Part shown: piece by piece, positions 16,104-25,611 of the stretch
Layout: every line of letters begins with the position of its first letter
How positions within the stretch are numbered: the first letter of the stretch is position 1
Source of the DNA: an uncultured Caryophanales bacterium
GTDB lineage: Bacteria; Bacillota_I; Bacilli_A; RFN20; CAG-826
Direction of reading: 5' to 3'
Length of the DNA: 52,437 nt
Assembly (NCBI GenBank): GCA_902464635.1
Contig: CABQKC010000014.1
Span: forward strand, 1 to 52,437
Notes under the pieces: generated by a model
Databases searched by the model: none
What the model was told of the DNA's origin: nothing
What the model saw: only the letters and a program-made list of their open reading frames with translations
Translations under genes and position numbers: made by a program

Positions 16104-18713
16104 ATGGGAAAACTTGATCAAAGAAGGACACCGTTCCTTGACTGTCTAAAACGTTATGTAAAAAAAGATGTAGTACCGTTTGATGTTCCTGGACATCATA
16201 TGGGAAATATCAATAATAAAGCTACTGCTTTCTTTGGAAAGAAACTTTATAGATGTGATGTTAATGCTCCAATCGGAACTGATAATCTAGCTAAACCTCA
16301 CGGACCTCTTTTGCAGGCTGAAAAATTACTTGCAGAGGCAACTAATGCCGATGAAGCGTTCTTTTTGATTAATGGAACTTCTTCGGGAATCATTGCAATG
16401 ATTCTAGCTTCTGTTAAGGCTGGAGAAAAAATAATACTTCCTCGTAATGTTCATAAATCAATAATCAACGCTCTTATTTTAAGTGGGGCAGTTCCTGTAT
16501 TTGTCATGCCTGAAATTGATAACGACTTAGAGATTGCTAACCAGCCTTCTGTTGAAGAATATAAAAAGGCTATATTGAAATATCCTTCTGCTAAGGCTGT
16601 TTTTGTAATCAATCCAACTTATTTTGGTTCAGTTTCTGATTTAAAGAGCATCGTTGAAATTGCCCACGAACATAAGATGGCTGTTTTGGTAGATGAAGCT
16701 CACGGAGCCCATTATTATTTTCATGCTGAAGGTTCTCCTTTAACTGCAATGGATGCAGGGGCCGATATGTCTAGCGTTTCTCTTCATAAAACCGCAGGCT
16801 CATTAACTCAAACCTCAGTCTTATTATTAAAGGGAAAGATGTTCTCTCGTTATGATATTCAAAGAGCATTAAATATTATTAATACAACTTCCCCATCAAT
16901 GATATTAATGGCTACAATTGACGCGGCTAGATCATATATGGCTATAAATGGCAAAGAAGACCAAGAACGAGTATATGGGTTAGCTGAATATGCAAAAGAA
17001 GAGATAGATAAGATCCCTGGATTTGTTGTTGAAGATAAAAAGCATTTCCTTGAACACGGATCATTCGACTACGACCAATCCAAGCTAGTTATTGGGCTTG
17101 ATAGATTAGATATTGATGGATTCCAATTATATTATTTGATTAAGAAAGATTATGATATCCAGCTTGAATTAGCAGAGACCTATGCCGTCTTAGCCATATT
17201 TGCTATTGGAACAAAGAAAGAACATGTTGATAGATTAATCGAGGCTTTAAAAGATATTTCAAGCAAGCATTTCCGCCCAGAAATTACTTATGCTGATCAT
17301 CATTTTGATTCCTCTTTCCCATTCATGCTTATTCGTCCTAGAGTTGCTTTCCATGCCGATGGAAAGATTGCTAAAATCGATAATTGCCTTGGAATGATTT
17401 CTAAGGAAATGGTCATGATTTATCCGCCAGGAATTCCGCTTATTATTCCAGGTGAAGTCTGGACAAAAGAACTAATAGATAGGGTTAAATTCTACAAAAC
17501 TTCAGGTATCACGATTTTAAGTAACTATCCCGATGGTTTTGAAGTTGTAGATAACGAGAAATGGAAGAAATTCCCAATCTATCAAAAACGTCTTAATGAC
17601 TATAGGGAAAATAGAAGGACTACCCCATCTGGAGATGGTTTTAAGCTTCCTTTTGAAGGGGAAAAGCATAAGGCTACCGTAATCCTTCTTCCATATAGAA
17701 AAGATACTTGGAGAGATGATGCCGTTCCTGCTTTGGCTAACTATAAACAGGTAATCGAAGCTATTTCTAAACATGAAAAAGTTATAGTAGGTGTCCATCC
17801 TTTAATATATGAAAGGGTCGCTCCTTCGTATAAAGGGATGAAAAATGTCGAACTCTTGAAGATTAGATATAACGATTCCTGGGCTAGAGATAACATGGGT
17901 ATATATCTAACCAACGGCAAAACTATTCGTGGGGTTGACTTTAGATTTAATGCCTGGGGTGGAGAAGTCGATGGACTTTATTCAAACTACCAAGACGATG
18001 ATAAATTAACTTCAACATTCGACAAGAAATACAAGATTAGCGATTACCGTCTTAACTCTTTTGTCTTTGAAGGTGGATCGATTGCTTTTGATGGCAAGGG
18101 CACTGCAATAGTTACAGAAGCCTGTCTTCTTTCCAAAGGAAGAAACCCAACTTTAAGAAAAGAAGAAATAGAAGAAGTCCTAAAAGAATATTTATCTCTA
18201 GAAAAAGTGATATGGGTTCCACATGGAATCTACATGGATGAAACAAATGAACACGTCGATAACATGGTCGCATTTGTTAAGCCAGGTGTAGTTGTGATGG
18301 CGTGGACTGATAATCAAGATGACCCTCAATATGAATATTGTAAGGAAACTTATGAAGCGTTGGCCAATGCAACTGATGCTAGAGGGAAACATTTAGAAAT
18401 CCATAAGGCTATGCTTCCAAACCCTCCTTTATATATGTCAGAAGAGGAATCTAAAGGAATAGAAAAGAGCAAATTCGAAGCTAAGCCAAGAATGGGCGAT
18501 GATAGATTATCTGCTTCTTATGTTAATTACTATCAAGGCAAGAACTTCATTATCCTTCCGGCGTTTGGAGTCAAGGAAGATGAAGAAGCCTTAGAATTAT
18601 TTAAGAAGCTTTATCCAAAGAAGAAAATTCATCAAATAAATACAAGAGAAATATTACTTGGTGGAGGGAACATTCATTGCATTACAATGCAGATACCGGA
18701 GGTCAATAAATGA
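16104..18713 (+). CDS. speA-aguA: Arginine decarboxylase-agmatine deiminase fusion
   Basis: One 869-aa protein holds two complete enzymes. Residues 1 to about 490 are a fold-type I PLP decarboxylase of the Orn/Lys/Arg group (DVPGHHMG; PLP lysine K229 in SLHKTAGS). Residues about 515-869 are agmatine deiminase, with the guanidine-binding RD (595-596), EGGSI, DETNEHVDN and the catalytic Cys859 in GGGNIHC. Together they should turn arginine into agmatine and then N-carbamoylputrescine. The decarboxylase substrate is inferred from the deiminase attached to it. It overlaps aguB by 4 nt. No frameshift or stop divides the halves, and the linker reads as ordinary coding sequence. Confidence 0.93.
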   Translation: MGKLDQRRTPFLDCLKRYVKKDVVPFDVPGHHMGNINNKATAFFGKKLYRCDVNAPIGTDNLAKPHGPLLQAEKLLAEATNADEAFFLINGTSSGIIAMILASVKAGEKIILPRNVHKSIINALILSGAVPVFVMPEIDNDLEIANQPSVEEYKKAILKYPSAKAVFVINPTYFGSVSDLKSIVEIAHEHKMAVLVDEAHGAHYYFHAEGSPLTAMDAGADMSSVSLHKTAGSLTQTSVLLLKGKMFSRYDIQRALNIINTTSPSMILMATIDAARSYMAINGKEDQERVYGLAEYAKEEIDKIPGFVVEDKKHFLEHGSFDYDQSKLVIGLDRLDIDGFQLYYLIKKDYDIQLELAETYAVLAIFAIGTKKEHVDRLIEALKDISSKHFRPEITYADHHFDSSFPFMLIRPRVAFHADGKIAKIDNCLGMISKEMVMIYPPGIPLIIPGEVWTKELIDRVKFYKTSGITILSNYPDGFEVVDNEKWKKFPIYQKRLNDYRENRRTTPSGDGFKLPFEGEKHKATVILLPYRKDTWRDDAVPALANYKQVIEAISKHEKVIVGVHPLIYERVAPSYKGMKNVELLKIRYNDSWARDNMGIYLTNGKTIRGVDFRFNAWGGEVDGLYSNYQDDDKLTSTFDKKYKISDYRLNSFVFEGGSIAFDGKGTAIVTEACLLSKGRNPTLRKEEIEEVLKEYLSLEKVIWVPHGIYMDETNEHVDNMVAFVKPGVVVMAWTDNQDDPQYEYCKETYEALANATDARGKHLEIHKAMLPNPPLYMSEEESKGIEKSKFEAKPRMGDDRLSASYVNYYQGKNFIILPAFGVKEDEEALELFKKLYPKKKIHQINTREILLGGGNIHCITMQIPEVNK

Positions 18714-19570
18714 AAACAAAAGTCGCTTTAGTCCAAATGCAAATGTCTTCAGTTTACGAAGAAAATATTGCAAAAGTTGATTCTTTTATCCAAAAAGCTA
18801 GCAAGGAAGGGGCTAAATTAATACTTCTTCCTGAACTTTTTGAACGTCATTATTTTTGCCAAGTTGAAAATTATGATTATTTTGATTTGGCAGAAGTTGC
18901 TTCTTCTAGCAAGACCTTAGAACACTTCAAAAAAGTTGCTAAAGAAAACCATGTTATCCTTCCTATTTCTTTCTTTGAAAAAGACAACAACTGCTACTTC
19001 AATTCCTTAGCTGTTATTGATGAAAACGGAAATATATTAGGTATCTATAGGAAGTCTCATATCCCAACTGGGGAATGCTATGAAGAGAAGTTCTATTTCA
19101 CTCCAGGCGATACTGGCTTCATGACATTTGCTACTTCAATTGGAAAGATTGGAATCGGCATTTGCTGGGATCAATGGTTCCCTGAATGTGCAAGGATATT
19201 AGCTTTAAAAGGCGCGGACATCATTTGCTATCCAACTGCTATTGGAAGCGAACCTGTTCTTGATAAAGACTCCAAAGACCATTGGCAAAATGTCATGAGA
19301 GGCCACGCAGGTGCCAATATTGTTCCAGTCCTTGCCGCTAATAGAATCGGAAAAGAAACTAATGGAAACTCTTCCATGACTTTCTTTGGTTCTAGCTTTA
19401 TTTCTGATGAATACGGAAATAAGGTAGAAGAACTTTCTAGAAACGAAGAAGGAATCCTTTATCATGAATTCGATTTCGAGTTAATCGAAAAAGAAAGAAG
19501 AGACTGGGGTGTATTTAGGGATAGAAGAACCGATTTATATTCTTCAATCCTAAAATTAAGCGATAAATAA
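18710..19570 (+). CDS. aguB: N-carbamoylputrescine amidohydrolase
   Basis: A nitrilase-superfamily enzyme that hydrolyses N-carbamoylputrescine to putrescine, CO2 and ammonia, completing the route begun by the fused upstream protein. The catalytic triad is visible as E42 (LLPELFE), K115 (YRKSHIP) and C152 (GICWDQWFPE). The length of 286 aa and the C-terminal RRDWGVFRDRR match AguB. The ATGA overlap with the fusion gene points to coupled translation. Its stop codon is directly adjacent to the stop of the convergent 36-residue gene. Confidence 0.95.
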   Translation: MKTKVALVQMQMSSVYEENIAKVDSFIQKASKEGAKLILLPELFERHYFCQVENYDYFDLAEVASSSKTLEHFKKVAKENHVILPISFFEKDNNCYFNSLAVIDENGNILGIYRKSHIPTGECYEEKFYFTPGDTGFMTFATSIGKIGIGICWDQWFPECARILALKGADIICYPTAIGSEPVLDKDSKDHWQNVMRGHAGANIVPVLAANRIGKETNGNSSMTFFGSSFISDEYGNKVEELSRNEEGILYHEFDFELIEKERRDWGVFRDRRTDLYSSILKLSDK

Positions 19571-19681
19571 TTATCTACCGCCGAAAAATATAATTCCGAG
19601 CAAAGTACAAATGGCTACTATCCCAATAATAATGGGGAAGACATATAGCCATTTGTTTTCGTTATTGCCGTCTTTTTTCAT
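19571..19681 (-). CDS. 36-residue single-helix membrane protein
   Basis: It begins at the ATG that overlaps the stop of the 5'-nucleotidase gene (ATGA, 19681-19678). A short charged N-terminus (MKKDGNNENK) is followed by one hydrophobic helix (WLYVFPIIIGIVAIC and onward) and a short GGR end. The start, placement and clean membrane segment argue that it is real and coupled to the upstream lipoprotein gene. It may assist or anchor that protein. No family is recognised. Confidence 0.6.
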   Translation of the reverse strand: MKKDGNNENKWLYVFPIIIGIVAICTLLGIIFFGGR

Positions 19682-21210
19682 ATATAGTCTCTAGCGTTTA
19701 TAGTGGAATTAGGTTGGTTCTTTATATATTTGAAAGTCAAATCGAACGGGTACGTTTTCTTTATTTCTAAAGTTTCGACTCTTCCCTTGCCGAGCCCATA
19801 GAAATAGTTATATTGCTTGCTTTCATTTTGATGGAAATAGAGATAATCAATGACTGCAAATGTATATGTTTCGGTATTTTCTAGCTTGAAGTTTCTAGGG
19901 TAATAACAATTGCGGTTAAAAGTAGATGCAATTTCAATTCCTTTGGCCCTTGCTATAACGATTTCATTCATGAATGGAGTTGCTTTATAAATATCTGAGT
20001 AGGTTATTACTCCTTGCTGCAACGATGCCCTTTGACTATTTTCAATAGCAAATTGGACTCCTAGATCTTTATATTCATTATAAATTGCGGCACAACCTAA
20101 AACTGCTACTTTATTTGAAGAAAGGTAACCTCCAGTAAGAGTTCCTGCAACAGCAGTTGATTTGGCTAGAAAAGCCTCGTCCTTAATATATTTATCTACA
20201 ACGGCAGAGATAGCAACATCTTCACTCCAAGAAGATGAATAAGGTACCATTCTGTATGAATTATCTAAACAAGCAGTAACCCCATCATTATAAGTTAATT
20301 CAAAATAAGAATAAGCAGTGCCGTTACTTTGAGATTGGACGACTGGCACCCCATCTAAAAAGTATTCTTCTTGAGTATGGGTATGAGCTGTAAAGACTCC
20401 ATCGAAATAATTCTTTAGATTAGAAATATTAGCGACGGCGTTATAAGAATCATGAATGGCTAGTACTACGATTTCGCATCCTTCTTTCTTTAATTTATTG
20501 GCTTCTAATCTAGCGTAGTTAGCAGAATTAGCAAAACCGATATCCTCGACATTTTTCGACATTATGGAAATTGTTTGGCCAGTTCCAATCATTCCGACTA
20601 TTCCGATTTTTACTCCGTCTTTAGTCAAAGTAATCGAACCTTTGATTCTATCGTCCCATTTTGTTTGGGTATAGCCATTATCCCATTTGACTATATTTCC
20701 TGCTAGGAACGGGAAATTGGCTTTTTCTAGATTTTTGAATATGCGTTCCTGACCATAATCGAATTCATGATTGCCTAATGCCATCGCATCGAATCCTGCT
20801 TCATTCATGGCTTCAACAACACTTTCCCCATAATAATAATTGGATTCTAGAGACCCTTGCCACATATCTCCAGCCGATAAAAGAATTGAATGTTCTGGGT
20901 CTTCTTCTTTTAATCTTTTTAATTCACCGAAATATTTCTTTATCCCGGCTTCATGGCCTTTATTGGATTCACCTTCTAAGATGGCTCCATGAAAATCATT
21001 TACACAGTAGAATTTGAATTTCTTTTCGTTGCCGTCTAATTTGATGCTTTCACTAGAACTAGTTGAAGTCGAAGTAGATGTAGTAACAATAGAAGAAGTA
21101 GTAGTTTGTTCACTTGAACTTGTATTAGAAGACGATTGGCTAGGTGCGGAGCAAGCTACTAATAAAAGGGCTCCAAATGCGATAAATATTAAGGATTTTT
21201 TGTTTTTCAT
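19678..21210 (-). CDS. 5'-nucleotidase-family lipoprotein
   Basis: A surface-anchored metallophosphoesterase of the UshA/YfkN type, likely to strip phosphate from external nucleotides. Its signal peptide ends in a lipobox (LVAC, Cys20), followed by a Ser/Thr-rich spacer to about residue 58. The metallophosphatase domain shows NDFHG, SAGDMWQG and GNHEFDYG, then HTHTQE. A C-terminal 5'-nucleotidase domain follows (about 340-500). At 510 aa it is near the usual size for one catalytic unit. AATAAGG precedes the ATG. The tiny membrane protein gene is coupled to its end. Confidence 0.9.
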   Translation of the reverse strand: MKNKKSLIFIAFGALLLVACSAPSQSSSNTSSSEQTTTSSIVTTSTSTSTSSSESIKLDGNEKKFKFYCVNDFHGAILEGESNKGHEAGIKKYFGELKRLKEEDPEHSILLSAGDMWQGSLESNYYYGESVVEAMNEAGFDAMALGNHEFDYGQERIFKNLEKANFPFLAGNIVKWDNGYTQTKWDDRIKGSITLTKDGVKIGIVGMIGTGQTISIMSKNVEDIGFANSANYARLEANKLKKEGCEIVVLAIHDSYNAVANISNLKNYFDGVFTAHTHTQEEYFLDGVPVVQSQSNGTAYSYFELTYNDGVTACLDNSYRMVPYSSSWSEDVAISAVVDKYIKDEAFLAKSTAVAGTLTGGYLSSNKVAVLGCAAIYNEYKDLGVQFAIENSQRASLQQGVITYSDIYKATPFMNEIVIARAKGIEIASTFNRNCYYPRNFKLENTETYTFAVIDYLYFHQNESKQYNYFYGLGKGRVETLEIKKTYPFDLTFKYIKNQPNSTINARDYI

Positions 21211-21321
21211 GGCCTTATTATGACATTTAAAGAGGCTTTATAAAAACATAATTGGCTTTTTTGGTTTTTCTAAAGGAAAAAGTTATGCAGTTTTAGCCTT
21301 TTTTAGAACCACTTAAAATAA

Positions 21322-21327
21322 TATAAT
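21322..21327 (+). promoter_or_regulatory. -10 element before the patatin gene
   Basis: A perfect TATAAT lies 25 nt before the ATG at 21353. The -35 is poor (T-rich). The 142-bp divergent gap presumably also holds the promoter of the nucleotidase gene. Confidence 0.5.
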
Positions 21328-21352
21328 TTTAAATACATAGGGAAATTTAGAT

Positions 21353-22204
21353 ATGGAGAAGGCATTAGTAATACAAGGGGGAGGCACTAGAGGCATATAT
21401 GCTGCTGGTGTTTTGGACGCCTTTATGATCAGTAAGATTCGTTTTGATTATGTTGTTGGCACTTCAGCTGGTGCTTTAGCTGGCGCTAATTATGTTTCAG
21501 GTGATGCTTATAGATTTAAATTCATTGTAGTAGAACTTATGAATAACCCTAGGTTTATTTCTTTTAGGAATAGGATTTTCAAGGGAACGATGTTTGATTT
21601 TGATTATCTTTTCCACGAAGTTCCTAAAGAAATTTCTCCATTCAATGAAAAGAAGTTCTTCCAATCCAAAATAAAGTTTTATAGCTGTGCGACCAAAATG
21701 GAAGATGGGCTTCCTATCTATTTCGAAAAAGGGGATTTAAAAGATCCTTATTTAGGTCTAGCAGCATCTTCTTCTTTGCCCTTATTAGCAAGACCAGTCG
21801 ATGTAGAGGGTACTCTTTGTCTAGATGGTGGAGTAACTTCTAGTGTTCCTTTCCATAAACCTATAGAAGATAATATTGAGAAAATAGTAGTTATAGGAAC
21901 TAGACCAAAAGGATATAGGAAACAGGAATTAAAAACTTTACAGAAGACAATTGCAAAATCCTTATATAAACAATATCCAAAATTCCTTGATGCTTTCTTA
22001 AAATCAAAGAAAGTATATAACAAGCAGATGGATGAGCTAGATAGACTAGAAGAAGAGGGGCGTGTATTCATTATCCGTCCAAAAACTAATCCAGAAGTAG
22101 GAGTCTCTTGTAAGGATAAACAGATGTTATTAGATCTTTATAGGCAGGGATATTATGACGCTTTAGAAGCGTTAGAAGACTTAAAGATCTATATGGGTAA
22201 TTAA
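21353..22204 (+). CDS. Patatin-like phospholipase
   Basis: A cytoplasmic serine acyl hydrolase of the RssA/YlbK type. The oxyanion motif is GGGTRG (9-14), the nucleophile is S38 in GTSAG, and the catalytic Asp is D158 in CLDGG, forming the Ser-Asp dyad. The 283-aa length is typical of the bacterial stand-alone form. Lipid substrate unknown. The next gene starts 2 nt after its stop, so it heads a run that continues into rluD and the DUF1538 cluster. Confidence 0.9.
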   Translation: MEKALVIQGGGTRGIYAAGVLDAFMISKIRFDYVVGTSAGALAGANYVSGDAYRFKFIVVELMNNPRFISFRNRIFKGTMFDFDYLFHEVPKEISPFNEKKFFQSKIKFYSCATKMEDGLPIYFEKGDLKDPYLGLAASSSLPLLARPVDVEGTLCLDGGVTSSVPFHKPIEDNIEKIVVIGTRPKGYRKQELKTLQKTIAKSLYKQYPKFLDAFLKSKKVYNKQMDELDRLEEEGRVFIIRPKTNPEVGVSCKDKQMLLDLYRQGYYDALEALEDLKIYMGN

Positions 22205-22205
22205 T

Positions 22206-23225
22206 ATGAATAAGAACGATAAAAAAGAACATAGAAGCAAAAAAGGATTGATAAATCCTAATTCAATAAAAGAATTCAAGGTCTATAAGGAAACCGAATT
22301 AATGGAATTCCTTATTTTTAAGATGCCTTCTACCCCAAGAAAGACCATTAAAAGCATTTTGACACATCATCAAGTTGCAGTTGGAGGGGTACCTGTATCT
22401 CAATATAACTATAAAATCTATCCTGAGGATGTAGTTACTGTTTCAAAAAATAGGATTGCTAAAAGAGATTCGTCTGGATTAAAAGTCATTTATGAAGATG
22501 AAGATATCATTGCAATTGATAAACCCTCTTTTTTATTAACTACTGCGACTGAAAAGGAAAAAGGACGTACTGCCTATAGGCTAGTTTCCTCCTATATGGA
22601 AGAAAAACATCAAGGACGTATATTCGTTGTCCATCGTTTGGATGAAGATACTTCAGGTGTATTGATATTTGCAAAAAGCCATGATGTTGCCAAGACTCTT
22701 CAAAATAATTGGCAGGATATAGTAACTTGCAGGGCCTATTATGCAATAGTTGAAGGCCATATGGAAAAGCAAGAAGCCACCCTTAAGAATTATCTAACCC
22801 AAGATAGTTTCCAACTTATTAGGGTTACTAACGATAAGAAAAAAGGAAAACTTGCGATTACTGATTATAAAGTAGTAAAGGAAAACGGACCTTATTCCCT
22901 TTTAGATGTCCATTTGTCTAGTGGCAGGAAGAATCAAATCAGGGTACAGCTAGGCCATATTGGTCATTATGTAATTGGCGATGACAAATATGGTGAACCT
23001 GCAGATCCTATAAAGCGATTAGGGCTGCATGCTTATCAATTAACATTTACAAATCCTCTTTCCGGAAAGAAATATGATTTAAAAAGCGATATGCCGGCCT
23101 CCTTCAAGCAATTGATATTTAAACAAAAACAGACAAGTGTCAAAAAAGAAGAAAAAGTTATTTATAGAGATAGCAGGGCTATGACTAAAATAAAAAAAGG
23201 ACGTAGAAAGGAGAGGCGCCTATGA
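22206..23225 (+). CDS. RluA-family pseudouridine synthase
   Basis: Converts a uridine in rRNA or tRNA to pseudouridine. An S4 RNA-binding domain (about 27-88) precedes the catalytic domain with the signature HRLDEDTSG, where the Asp is catalytic. It ends in a basic tail (KKGRRKERR). The 339-aa length and S4 domain match RluD-like proteins, but the target base cannot be assigned. Its stop overlaps the start of the DUF1538 gene (ATGA). Confidence 0.9.
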   Translation: MNKNDKKEHRSKKGLINPNSIKEFKVYKETELMEFLIFKMPSTPRKTIKSILTHHQVAVGGVPVSQYNYKIYPEDVVTVSKNRIAKRDSSGLKVIYEDEDIIAIDKPSFLLTTATEKEKGRTAYRLVSSYMEEKHQGRIFVVHRLDEDTSGVLIFAKSHDVAKTLQNNWQDIVTCRAYYAIVEGHMEKQEATLKNYLTQDSFQLIRVTNDKKKGKLAITDYKVVKENGPYSLLDVHLSSGRKNQIRVQLGHIGHYVIGDDKYGEPADPIKRLGLHAYQLTFTNPLSGKKYDLKSDMPASFKQLIFKQKQTSVKKEEKVIYRDSRAMTKIKKGRRKERRL

Positions 23226-24802
23226 TGAAATTAAGTTACTGGTGGTCAAAATTCAAAGAAGCCATTATTTCAACTTTGCCTATCGCGGTTGTTATTATCG
23301 TTTTCTTTCTTGTCGAACGTTTTGCCTTGCCTAACGGAACTTTCGATGAGAAATATTTAATTACCAATACTGATATTTATACTTTCTTGATAGCTGTATT
23401 GATGATTATTATCGGTATGGGCTTATTTAATTTAGGCACCGAACAATCAATGACTGAAATTGGTCAGATAATCGGTGGCTCCTTGGTTAAGAAAAGAAAC
23501 TTCTTCTTTGTAATTGCCATGACATTTATCCTTGGTGTCTTAGTTACTATTGCTGAACCTGATTTAACTGTTTTGTCTAGCCAAATTGGTATTGATGAAC
23601 AAATCATTGTTTGGACAATCGGTATTGGGGTGGGAGTATTCTTAGTTATTGGTATGTTTAGGGTATTCTTCTCTTTGAATCTAAATGTAATGTTTATATC
23701 TTTCTATGGGTTGGTATTCATGCTTCTATATATTGTCGATCCTAGATTTATACCAATTTGTTTCGATTCAGGCGGAGTTACTACTGGTCCTGTAACTGTT
23801 CCGTTCTTGCTTGGATTTGGCTTAGGTATGGCGGCTAGCCATGGTGCTAAATCAGCTGAAGATTCATTTGGTTTAACTGCTTTATGTTCAATCGGGCCTA
23901 TATTATTTGTCGTAATAATTGCTTCAATAATGAAGGCAACTGGACAAGAATTGCCTTCAATTAGCGATTATAAGGATCCTTTAGCAGGATTAGAGCCTGA
24001 TTTAGCAAAGAACTTCGGGCATTCTTTATTAGACTGTCTTAAGAGTGTAGCTATATCAGTACTTCCTATTTTGGGGTTCTTCATTGTCTATGAATTGCTT
24101 TTTATTAAGCTTCCATGGAAGACTGTTGCCCGTATCATTATCGGTATGGTTATTGTCTATATCGGCTTAGTCTTATTCCTAGCAGCGGTTGAGGCTGGAT
24201 TCATGCCTATTGCATCTAAGGTAGGACAAACATTAGGGTCATCTCCGTCATTCTTACCTTATGCTCTTCTTCTAGCGGCTTTATTTGGTTTATTTGGTGT
24301 ATTGGCAGAACCTGCCGTACACGTCTTAGTTCAACAAGTACAGGATATAAGCGAAGGTGTGATTAAAAAGACTACAATGCTTATTGTCTTATCGCTTTCG
24401 ATTGGAACTGCTGTCTGCTTACAGGTAATTCGTGCCTATTTCCAATTTGATATCATGTATTACCTAATTCCAGGCTACATTGTCGCTTTTGTACTCTCAT
24501 TTATGGTTCCAAAGATTTATACCGCAATGGCTTTTGATTCCGGCGGAGTTGCTTCTGGGCCTATGACTTCTACATTTATTCTTCCTTTCTGTATTGGTTT
24601 TGCCTTTGCTAGGGGAGAAGATGTCTATTTATATGGATTTGGTCTAGTAGCGATGGTTGCTATGATGCCTTTAATCGTCCTTCAAGGATTAGGCTTATAT
24701 AGCAAGATCAAAACCAATGTCCTATATAAGAAGACTAGAAAACGCCTAGTTGAAGAAAACGATGATCAAATCATCCACTTTGTTGACGAGGAGGTAGCCT
24801 AA
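23222..24802 (+). CDS. DUF1538 integral membrane protein
   Basis: A 526-aa polytopic membrane protein with about 12 or more helices in two homologous halves. The near-identical re-entrant-like motifs FDSGGVTTGPVTVPF and FDSGGVASGPMTSTF, one per half, mark the DUF1538 family and suggest a pseudo-symmetric transporter. Substrate unknown. It is coupled to two PII-like genes downstream, which suggests nitrogen- or nucleotide-linked control of transport, in the way GlnK controls AmtB. The control role is inference from gene order. Confidence 0.85.
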   Translation: MMKLSYWWSKFKEAIISTLPIAVVIIVFFLVERFALPNGTFDEKYLITNTDIYTFLIAVLMIIIGMGLFNLGTEQSMTEIGQIIGGSLVKKRNFFFVIAMTFILGVLVTIAEPDLTVLSSQIGIDEQIIVWTIGIGVGVFLVIGMFRVFFSLNLNVMFISFYGLVFMLLYIVDPRFIPICFDSGGVTTGPVTVPFLLGFGLGMAASHGAKSAEDSFGLTALCSIGPILFVVIIASIMKATGQELPSISDYKDPLAGLEPDLAKNFGHSLLDCLKSVAISVLPILGFFIVYELLFIKLPWKTVARIIIGMVIVYIGLVLFLAAVEAGFMPIASKVGQTLGSSPSFLPYALLLAALFGLFGVLAEPAVHVLVQQVQDISEGVIKKTTMLIVLSLSIGTAVCLQVIRAYFQFDIMYYLIPGYIVAFVLSFMVPKIYTAMAFDSGGVASGPMTSTFILPFCIGFAFARGEDVYLYGFGLVAMVAMMPLIVLQGLGLYSKIKTNVLYKKTRKRLVEENDDQIIHFVDEEVA

Positions 24803-25284
24803 TGGGAAAAGAATTTATTCCTTATGAAGAAAATCATAAATTGCATCGACTACTTTTTGTAACAGTCGTCGTTAGGGATGGACAAAGAGATGCGATTAGT
24901 GAAATCTTATTCAATAATGAAGCATTTATATGCACTTGCTTCCATGGAAGAGGAACTGCCACTAGCGCAATGATTGAAGTTATGGGTATAGGCGAACTTA
25001 AGAAAGATGTAATTATATCTATTGTAAAAGAAGATAGGTGGCCTATATTAAAATCTGAACTGGAAGCTAGATTTGGCATATCCACCCTTTCTAAAGGTAT
25101 CGCCTATTGTTGCCCGATTGATTCGGTTTTGGGTGTTTCCATCTATAAAATGCTATCGAATACTCAATTCCAGGAAAAGGCTTCGTTAAAGGAAAGGATA
25201 GAATCAAAAATCGAATCCAAGAAGGAAAAGATTGAATTAAGAAAAGAACAAAAAGAAAAGGAGAAAGAAAACAATGGAAACTAA
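24802..25284 (+). CDS. PII-like signalling protein with charged C-terminal tail
   Basis: Residues about 15-118 read as a PII/ferredoxin-like fold: LLFVTVVVRDGQRDAISEIL as the first strand and helix, a short loop (CTCFHGRGTAT), then EVMGIGELKKDVIISIV. It lacks a classical T-loop tyrosine. The last 40 residues are almost all Lys/Glu and would form a solvent-exposed helix or coiled coil. It shares a base with the DUF1538 stop (TAATG) and overlaps the next PII-like gene by 11 nt. Probable regulator of the adjacent membrane protein. Confidence 0.75.
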   Translation: MGKEFIPYEENHKLHRLLFVTVVVRDGQRDAISEILFNNEAFICTCFHGRGTATSAMIEVMGIGELKKDVIISIVKEDRWPILKSELEARFGISTLSKGIAYCCPIDSVLGVSIYKMLSNTQFQEKASLKERIESKIESKKEKIELRKEQKEKEKENNGN

Positions 25285-25606
25285 CCATGAATTGATTATT
25301 TGTATTGTTAACCACGGCTTCACTGATTTGGTAATGTCTGCTGCTAGAGATGCCGGCGCTAGAGGCGGAACAGTATTCAATGCTAGAGGAACAGGCAACA
25401 AAGATATGGAAAAACTTTTCGGCGTTGTCATTACCCCTGAAAAAGAAGTAGTTCTTATCTTAGTAGAATCCTCAATTAGAGACGCCGTCATGCTCTCTGT
25501 TAATAAAGGGGCTGGCATGAATACAAAAGGACAAGGCATTGCCTTCAGTATTCCTGTTAAAGACGTTGTTGGAATTGGGGAAGAGAAGAAAAAGGAAGAA
25601 GAATAA
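25274..25606 (+). CDS. PII-like nitrogen regulatory protein
   Basis: 110 aa with a clear PII shape: HELIICIVNHGFTDLVMSAARDAGARGGTV as strand and helix one, a short T-loop (about 34-50), then VLILVESSIRDAVM. The B-loop-like region GAGMNTKGQGIAFSIPVKDV matches the GxGKxGDGKIFVxPV region of GlnB. The uridylylation tyrosine is absent. It is a distinct paralogue of the protein just upstream, so the pair may form mixed trimers or sense different ligands. Confidence 0.85.
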   Translation: METNHELIICIVNHGFTDLVMSAARDAGARGGTVFNARGTGNKDMEKLFGVVITPEKEVVLILVESSIRDAVMLSVNKGAGMNTKGQGIAFSIPVKDVVGIGEEKKKEEE

Positions 25607-25611
25607 AATAT

